Assembly (NCBI GenBank): GCA_020073705.1
Contig: JAIQES010000041.1
Coordinates: 1-41,387, forward strand
Direction of reading: 5' to 3'
DNA: 41,387 nt
DNA from: Terriglobia bacterium
GTDB taxonomy: Bacteria > Acidobacteriota > Terriglobia > Acidiferrales > UBA7541
Shown: positions 36,863 through 41,387 of the stretch, piece after piece
How positions within the stretch are numbered: position 1 is the first letter of the stretch
How the letters are laid out: each line of letters opens with the position of its first letter
Program-made: the position numbers and the translations under genes
Notes under the pieces: generated by a model
Database searches by the model: none
The model's input: only the letters and a program-made list of their open reading frames with translations
Told to the model about the DNA's origin: nothing

Positions 36863-37915
36863 TCAGTCCGCCTTCACCCCATAAATGCGCAGGGGATTCT
36901 CCATGCCGATCTTCTTGCCCAGATCGGGAGGAAGCTGATCGAGCAACTCCACGGCGGCCGCCCAGCGCTGCGGCCCGTTGGATTCGGGATAGTGCTCGTC
37001 GCTGCCGATCAGGAAGCGGTCCGGAAACTCCTGATAGAGCTTGAGCCACTCGGGCTTGATCTTGCCGTTCTCAACCGGCGGATTCTTTCCCGGTGCCACC
37101 GGATCGATCTTGATCTCCATGTAGACGTTGGGGTGGATCATCAGCATCGTGCGGCAAATTTCCGGCGTGCGGTAGCCGGTGTTGTCCGAACCGGCGTGCG
37201 CCCAGATGATCTTGGCGCGCGGGTTGTGCGCCGCCAAGCGTCCAAGTGCGGCGATATTCGCATGCAGCCGCGCCGGATTCGGCGGCGACTTAAGCGGCGC
37301 CGGCAAGGCCATATCCTGCGGCACGGCCTCGGTGTGCAGCACTATGGGCATGTTGTGCTTCGCCGCCACATCCGCCAGCAGCAACATCAGCGGATGATCG
37401 GCCGGAGCGTATTGATAAGTGGCTGAACCGGCAGACGGAAAATGTTCCGTAGTGATCTCGCCGAAGCCGATCACACCAAGCTTCACCAACTCTTCCGCGC
37501 GCGCCTTGAACTTGCGCTGCACCTCCGGACCGGCGTTGCCCGTCGTCACCGCCTGCTGCAGCATGGCGTTGAGCGTGCCTCCACCACCAACCACGGCCAG
37601 CTTGTCGGGATGCTGTTTGGCGATGGCCAGCAGCGGTTCGGTGTCGTAATTCGCCGGATCGTCGACGGTGTACGGCGGCACCAGCACGAAGATTTGTTTC
37701 ACGTTCTGGCGGCTGATGCTTTCGAGCATCGACTGCACGCCCGCCGGGCTGCGATCGTCCAAGTGCGTGTGAGCGTCGATGTACGGCGCCTTGGCCTTCA
37801 CCGCCTCTTGCGCCGCTGCGGGCGCGTGCCAGCCAAGCGAAATGCATGCGGCAACGAGCGCCACCAGGCAAAATGTCGCGATTCTAAGTTGAGGCCGATT
37901 CCTGAAAGCCGCCAA
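36863..37915 (-). CDS. Exported amidohydrolase-family (TIM-barrel) protein
   Basis: About 350 residues with a Sec signal (hydrophobic segment LRIATFCLVALVAACISLG, cleavage near PAAAQ) followed by a COG2159-type metal-dependent hydrolase barrel. PYIDAHTHLDDRSP supplies the HxH pair, GVIGFGEITTEH the central strand, MPIVLHTEAV the next His, IIWAHAGSDN another and RFLIGSDEHYPES the terminal Asp. The start is TTG 37915 because GGAAGGAG sits 6 nt upstream; the frame to GTG 37960 contains that ribosome-binding site. The substrate is unknown; a periplasmic location is inferred from the signal. Confidence 0.85.
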   Translation of the reverse strand: MAAFRNRPQLRIATFCLVALVAACISLGWHAPAAAQEAVKAKAPYIDAHTHLDDRSPAGVQSMLESISRQNVKQIFVLVPPYTVDDPANYDTEPLLAIAKQHPDKLAVVGGGGTLNAMLQQAVTTGNAGPEVQRKFKARAEELVKLGVIGFGEITTEHFPSAGSATYQYAPADHPLMLLLADVAAKHNMPIVLHTEAVPQDMALPAPLKSPPNPARLHANIAALGRLAAHNPRAKIIWAHAGSDNTGYRTPEICRTMLMIHPNVYMEIKIDPVAPGKNPPVENGKIKPEWLKLYQEFPDRFLIGSDEHYPESNGPQRWAAAVELLDQLPPDLGKKIGMENPLRIYGVKAD

Positions 37916-38167
37916 TGTTTTCTCCTTCCGCTTTGGTCCGCAGGCCAAGGTGGCCGCCACGTGCGTCGCCGGAAACCGCGCGTAGTCTATGCTCCGGACC
38001 GCGAAACGTCAAACGCCTGCACTGGTCCCGTAGGGTTGCGGAACGCGGACTGGTCGTCACGCCACTGCCGGAAATCGGTTGCGCGCAAAATGACAAACAG
38101 TGTAGGTAAGGTGTTCAGTTCATGCGCGCGGTGGGAGATAGAAAACCATCCCAATGACGAGGACACC

Positions 38168-38305
38168 ATGGCTTACGTAATCACTCCGCAACCGATTCCG
38201 ACGCTCGGCGTCGAGGGGCCGGATTCACTTCCTGTCCAAAGCCTGCGCGGCAAATTGTTTTGTATCGTCATCGATTTCATCCTCCTGATGGTCGCCCACA
38301 ATTAA
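38168..38305 (+). pseudogene. Possible N-terminal fragment of a fumarylacetoacetate hydrolase-like gene
   Basis: A 45-codon frame with GAGG 8 nt before its ATG. MAYVITPQPIPTLGVEGPDS is like the opening of FAH/maleylpyruvate hydrolase proteins (a proline-rich start then PVxGSDxxFPV), but after about residue 25 the similarity stops and a hydrophobic end (CIVIDFILLMVAHN) follows. Either a truncated gene after a deletion or a small unrelated orphan. Confidence 0.35.
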
Positions 38306-38473
38306 ATCAATCAGCGGGTCCAGTCGTTTAAGTGCCCCTGCGCTTGACCACATCTTTTCCTGAATCTCCGGGATCCACCCAAAAATGCACGCCGAACTCT
38401 TCGTAACACTGACTGCCTCTGGATACCAGAGACGCAGGGGTATAATTCTTCTTGGAATCGACAGGAGTAAGCA

Positions 38474-38725
38474 ATGACCGAACCATCTTACGAGGAACTT
38501 AAAGCACGAGTTGCTGAACTGGAAAAGCAGACAGGCGGTCGCCGCTCCGGCGAGCTTGATTTCAAGGCCGGGGAAAAGGGCGGCGTGAGCGTATATGGGC
38601 TCGGTCGCTTTCCTGTCACTCTGTATTACGAGCAGTAGATTCGACTTTTGGACACCGGCGAGAAGTTGCGGGAGTTTCTCAAAGAGAACAAGGCCGAGGG
38701 CAGGCTAAAACTAAAGGAAGAGTAG
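38474..38725 (+). pseudogene. Small conserved-type protein gene interrupted by an in-frame TAG
   Basis: The first part (54 codons from ATG 38474, GGAG 6 nt upstream) begins MTEPSYEELKARVAELEK, a short coiled coil, then EKGGVSVYGLGRFPVTLYYE, and stops at TAG 38636-38638. The same frame continues without break for 28 more codons (IRLLDTGEKLREFLKENK..., ending KLKEE at TAG 38723). In proteins of this type known from acidobacterial genomes the motif continues EQW, so TAG replaces an expected TGG. The gene is therefore probably inactivated by one base change, or produces a truncated peptide. Confidence 0.6.
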
Positions 38726-38848
38726 GCTGGTACGGCCATGCCTTGGATGACTGGTTGCAGGCCGAGGCAGAGCTAACAGAGCGAAGAAATCTCCGCGCTG
38801 CCGCGTGATGCCTCAGGCTAAGCATGTGTATGTTGAGAGGAGACAAAC

Positions 38849-39202
38849 ATGGTTACTCGTCTGGCATGGTGGAAATCTATTTTCGACACAGCGCGAGACA
38901 CCGTGAACGTCGCCAAAAAGCTTGTTGAAGAAGGGATGGTTCAGCCCGTTGCTGAGAAGACAGCGACCTTTACGGGACAAGCAGCGCTCGAAGAAGTCAG
39001 GGCGTATGTGGCCGAAAATGAGGTGATAACCAGAGCCTTGGCCACCCGTATCAAGGAAAACGAATCTGAGAATGCCGCCTTGAAGAACCGTCTTATGAAA
39101 ATGGAGAATCGCGTCCGCTCGCTGACGATATTGTGTCTGGTTCTAGCAATCGTAGTTAGCGGCTTAACCCTAGTAGTGGTGTTGCACTGGATACTGCGAT
39201 GA
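38849..39202 (+). CDS. Small coiled-coil protein with C-terminal membrane anchor
   Basis: A 117-residue protein, family not recognised. The N-terminal half is amphipathic, VTRLAWWKSIFDTARDTV; the middle (about 58-90) is a heptad-patterned coiled coil (TRIKENESENAALKNRLMKM); the last 25 residues are a single TM helix (LTILCLVLAIVVSGLTLVVVL) with a short cytoplasmic-like tail. A tail-anchored topology would leave the coiled coil exposed. GAGAGGAGA precedes ATG 38849 at good spacing. No neighbouring gene suggests a role. Confidence 0.65.
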   Translation: MVTRLAWWKSIFDTARDTVNVAKKLVEEGMVQPVAEKTATFTGQAALEEVRAYVAENEVITRALATRIKENESENAALKNRLMKMENRVRSLTILCLVLAIVVSGLTLVVVLHWILR

Positions 39203-39278
39203 ATCGGGTCCTCCGATAATTTGTGGCTGACACAAACGCTCGGTTCGGAGACACGCTCTCCGCTCCGAAGACACTGGC

Positions 39279-39425
39279 ATGAACCCCGCTTTCGAACGCT
39301 ACGTCGGCATCGACTACTCTGGTGCAGAGACGCCCAAGTCGAGCCTCACGATCCGTTGTCGCGGTTTGAATTGCGAGCATTGCAACCGTCGCAGGCGCGT
39401 TAAGAAAAGCGCGCCGCCATCCTGA
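39279..39425 (+). pseudogene. 48-codon N-terminal fragment (YVGIDYSGA family)
   Basis: MNPAFERYVGIDYSGAETPK resembles the start of longer DUF429-like proteins, in which an RNase H-like GIDYSGA strand is followed by several hundred residues. Here it continues only to SLTIRCRGLNCEHCNRRRRV and a stop. The basic, Cys-containing end is unlike the family, so this is probably a truncated gene with a fused tail. Confidence 0.4.
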
Positions 39426-39445
39426 CTCAATCGCGACTTGCTCAA

Positions 39446-39610
39446 TTAGTTCGGACGCTTGCGCTGTGGCCCGAGCTTGACGACCTCCTCCGCGTGCTGG
39501 ATAACCGCCTCCAGCAGTCCCCGAAGCTCAGCCTGATACCGCTGGAACGTCGAGGCCCTGTAGAGCATCCCCTGCCGGGTGTCGCAATAGCTATATAGCC
39601 CGCGTGCTGA
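39446..39610 (-). pseudogene. Minus-strand C-terminal fragment of unknown family
   Basis: An open frame of about 54 codons ending at TAA 39448-39446, reading GLYSYCDTRQGMLYRAST then FQRYQAELRGLLEAVIQHAE and ending QRKRPN. It is helical and has no start codon with a ribosome-binding site; an in-frame TGA closes it upstream. It could be the tail of a lost gene. No function can be proposed. Confidence 0.3.
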
Positions 39611-39907
39611 CCCACAAAAATTTCATAGTGATTTGCCAGCGGGTGCTTGCAGGTGCTTGCCTATGTTTGTATCTCCCATTTAATATCACTTTGTTATGAT
39701 TTGCTGTTCGAGGATGAGCGTTCACATTACAAAATATTTATAGGGTATCCACGAGGGATGGGGATTGCCTAAGCATATTGCGAACGATTGCAAGGGCGGG
39801 GCCCACACGTGCCCCGGGGGAGATCGAGGATAGTTGCCAGGTAAATTTCGGGGGCGCGTAAAATCTGCTCATTCGTTTCTCAGGCTCGACTGCGGGTCAG
39901 TCTTCGC

Positions 39908-40786
39908 CTAGGGTTCCTTGATGCGTGTCTGCGCGCTCATGGCGATCTTCCAGCCGTCCCCTCGGTTTACGAACAGTCGCATAACCCAGGTCGCCGGCTT
40001 CGTGGCGCCTTTCGGTCCCTGCAGGTTTTCCTGAATGACGACGTTTCCGAAATCGTACATGTGCATGACCAATACGTTCTCGCCTGGGTCAGCGCCATGC
40101 TCTCCGTAAAGCTTCCGTTGTTTCCTCAACTGCTCAACGTGCTGAAGCATGAATACGTCGCCCTTAGGAGAGATCGTCTCATGTAGTTCGTCGGCATGTG
40201 CTGTCCAGTCCTCCGGGTTCGGGTGCCATTCAGCATTTTTCAAACGTAACCACGCTGCCATGGCTCCGGCTTGGGCTTCATTTTCTGGTTTGTATGGCAA
40301 TGTTCTGCAAGGATTGTCGCAATCCGCGTTCGGGTTGGTAGGGGGCTTTGGTACGTCTGTTTCCTCACCCCTCTCCAATGGAATGGGGATATCCAGGAAG
40401 GCGAACGCCTGCCAGCCGGCGGGGCGCTTTACCCAAAGATGCGCGAAGCGCATGTTGTGGTGCATCCCGAGGACGCGTTCTACCTGGCCCAGAAAATCAG
40501 AGGTTCGCACATCCATTGCACCTTCATTGTTTGCCGCCAGCGGACCCAGATCCTCTAGGATTTGCCCCTTTGAATGGACTTTTCCATTCCACTCCACCCA
40601 TTGGAATTTCTCATCCAGAAGAGTGGCGACCGTCTTCTTATCACCTTTCGCAAGCGCGTCTGTCAGCGAGTGGTCGGCCTGACGGTAACCTTCATCGGCA
40701 GCAGCAACCGCCCTGCCTTCCTGCGCAGCCAACACGGCGCCGCACACAACGCCGATGACGAGCCCATATGTAACGAAGCGTCTCAT
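39908..40786 (-). CDS. Exported SnoaL/DUF4440-type (NTF2-fold) protein
   Basis: A 292-residue protein with a signal peptide (RRFVTYGLVIGVVCGAVLAA, cleavage near AVAAA) and two NTF2-like cone-shaped domains. The first begins ADHSLTDALAKGDKKTVATLLDEKFQWVEWNGKVHSK (about 40-140). The second spans about 170-290 and ends WVMRLFVNRGDGWKIAMSAQTRI, the classic DUF4440 ending. A Cys pair lies between them (DCDNPC). Such domains bind small hydrophobic molecules or act as poorly defined enzymes. ATG 40786 has AGGAGGGGG 5 bp upstream; the frame extends 42 codons further but without support. Confidence 0.8.
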   Translation of the reverse strand: MRRFVTYGLVIGVVCGAVLAAQEGRAVAAADEGYRQADHSLTDALAKGDKKTVATLLDEKFQWVEWNGKVHSKGQILEDLGPLAANNEGAMDVRTSDFLGQVERVLGMHHNMRFAHLWVKRPAGWQAFAFLDIPIPLERGEETDVPKPPTNPNADCDNPCRTLPYKPENEAQAGAMAAWLRLKNAEWHPNPEDWTAHADELHETISPKGDVFMLQHVEQLRKQRKLYGEHGADPGENVLVMHMYDFGNVVIQENLQGPKGATKPATWVMRLFVNRGDGWKIAMSAQTRIKEP

Positions 40787-40860
40787 GCACCCCCTCCTGG
40801 AAACTGGAATACCCACAATCTCTATCGCTTGGTCCTGGTTCATTGCGCTGATTGGCTGTC

Positions 40861-41202
40861 TTATCCGGGATTTCCATTTTGACTTCCCGGCCGACCGATA
40901 ACGTACACCCAACCCCGTCGGTCTGCAATGGGCCAGCCAGATTTTTGAGTGCAGAGCCTCTCTGACGGCCGCGGCAAAATCTCAAAGCCAAACACTGACG
41001 CTTCTCCCACCCATTCCTCAAACACTTTTCCTCCTCCAGTGTCGCTCAGCACCGAAATCTGTTTCGGTCTACGGCTGCCTGTACTGTTAATGATGGGACC
41101 ACCGCCGCGATCCTTCGAGTAAACACACATCGGGACCCGAACAACGGGCCTTTTGAAGACCTCCTGATAAACGCGCCATTGGAAAGTAGCAATGGGCAGC
41201 AT
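40861..41202 (-). CDS. Hypothetical protein, 113 residues, adjacent to IS30-family insertion
   Basis: No family was recognised. The frame MLPIATFQWRVYQEVFKRPV continues through VPMCVYSKDRGGG to a stop at 40861. Amino-acid composition is protein-like, with a possible small beta domain. The ATG at 41202 is inside the palindrome half-site next to the transposon end, so either the upstream part of a longer gene was cut away by the insertion or the frame is chance. No ribosome-binding site is visible. Confidence 0.3.
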   Translation of the reverse strand: MLPIATFQWRVYQEVFKRPVVRVPMCVYSKDRGGGPIINSTGSRRPKQISVLSDTGGGKVFEEWVGEASVFGFEILPRPSERLCTQKSGWPIADRRGWVYVIGRPGSQNGNPG

Positions 41203-41218
41203 AGGTCCCGAGAAACAA
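41201..41218 (-). repeat. Interrupted palindrome half-site (copy F) beside IS30-family element
   Basis: ATAGGTCCCGAGAAACAA matches the left half of copy A1 (ATAGGTCCCGAGAAAC identical over 16 bases) and ends where the IS30-family terminal repeat (GGTGGTCTCAATGGG) begins. The other half, if present, is beyond the window. Confidence 0.65.
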
Positions 41219-41387
41219 GGTGGTCTCAATGGGTCATTGCAACAGTGGCCTGGAGTCTACTCTCCGGAGTTTCAAAGCCCAACGTTTTTCTCGGGCGTTG
41301 ATTTAAACGCAGCGCTACCTTGTCGAGATCTGCTTGAGAGTAGCCAGACAAGTCGGTTCTTTTAGGGAAGTACTGTCGCAGCAGCCC
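41219..41387 (-). mobile_element. IS30-family insertion sequence, partial (runs off window)
   Basis: The terminal repeat at 41219-41245 (GGTGGTCTCAATGGGTCATT then GCAACA) resembles the ends of the 207-bp remnant at 27.0 kb. The transposase gene is read inward from the right window edge. The other end is outside the window. Confidence 0.7.
41226..41387 (-). CDS. IS30-family transposase, C-terminal 53 residues
   Basis: DDE transposase fragment read on the minus strand: GLLRQYFPKRTDLSGYSQAD, then LDKVALRLNQRPRKTLGFET, then PESRLQATVAMTH-stop. This is the conserved C terminus of IS30 transposases, where the catalytic Glu lies shortly upstream and RPRKTLG(F/W)ETP is nearly invariant. The frame is intact in the visible part; upstream sequence is missing. 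The same gene end, heavily decayed, occurs at 27.2 kb. Confidence 0.88.
   Translation of the reverse strand, partial: GLLRQYFPKRTDLSGYSQADLDKVALRLNQRPRKTLGFETPESRLQATVAMTH

Noticed and set aside
37442-38305. A 287-codon plus-strand open frame
   Set aside because: Most of it is antisense to the amidohydrolase gene; only its last 45 codons, with their own ATG and ribosome-binding site, were kept as a possible fragment.

Overview
The window looks like a GC-rich soil bacterium, most likely an Acidobacteriota. That is an inference from the gene complement (MetRS with a fused tRNA-binding domain, purS/glmS/ligA/pcrA housekeeping genes, isoquinoline 1-oxidoreductase-type molybdoenzyme, small GG-repeat and EKGGVSVYGLG-type proteins), not from a marker gene.

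Region 1 (1-18611) is dense, ordinary chromosome. On the plus strand: the 3' end of metG, a TatD-family nuclease, a long-chain polyprenyl diphosphate synthase that appears to start at ATC inside the TatD gene, and a histone-deacetylase-like hydrolase. On the minus strand: a POTRA-only outer-membrane protein, glmS, purS and an adenosine deaminase-like enzyme in a 1-bp overlap, an S1/P1-nuclease-like exported protein, an amino-acid permease and a PcrA/UvrD helicase with a visible promoter. These are followed by a DedA/VTT-type membrane protein (+), a YdjM-like membrane hydrolase (-), a diacylglycerol-kinase-like lipid kinase (-) and ligA (+).

Region 2 (18822-19382) is rnpB, the RNase P RNA, with a perfect 12-bp terminal helix and a consensus -10 box. 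At about 561 nt it is long for its class.

Region 3 (19489-27300) is accessory DNA beginning next to rnpB. It holds a tyrosine-recombinase remnant, a flavin-reductase-like protein, a CapA-like protein, a serine resolvase translationally coupled to a small GG-repeat protein, and broken ends of two unrelated genes. Then come single unrelated genes (methyltransferase; two small genes; membrane GGDEF protein) separated by copies of a 34-bp interrupted palindrome (15-bp arms, 4-bp centre). One copy is split by a 207-bp remnant of an IS30-family element, and a second IS30-family element at the right edge of the window abuts the same half-site. This palindrome-bounded array is the most interesting structure here.

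Region 4 (27305-35600) is metabolic: a two-gene molybdenum hydroxylase operon with a good sigma70 promoter, a decayed higBA-like locus with an intact antitoxin, a serine/alanine-glyoxylate-type aminotransferase, an MFS transporter and a MalY/PatB-type C-S lyase.

Region 5 (35600-41387) is gene-poor and full of remnants: a 1.2-kb stretch without a convincing gene, an exported amidohydrolase, an apparent N-terminal fragment of a fumarylacetoacetate-hydrolase-like gene, a small conserved-type gene with an in-frame TAG, a small coiled-coil membrane protein, two further fragments, an exported SnoaL/DUF4440-type protein and the IS30-family transposase end. Family names throughout come from motif recognition; no database search was run.
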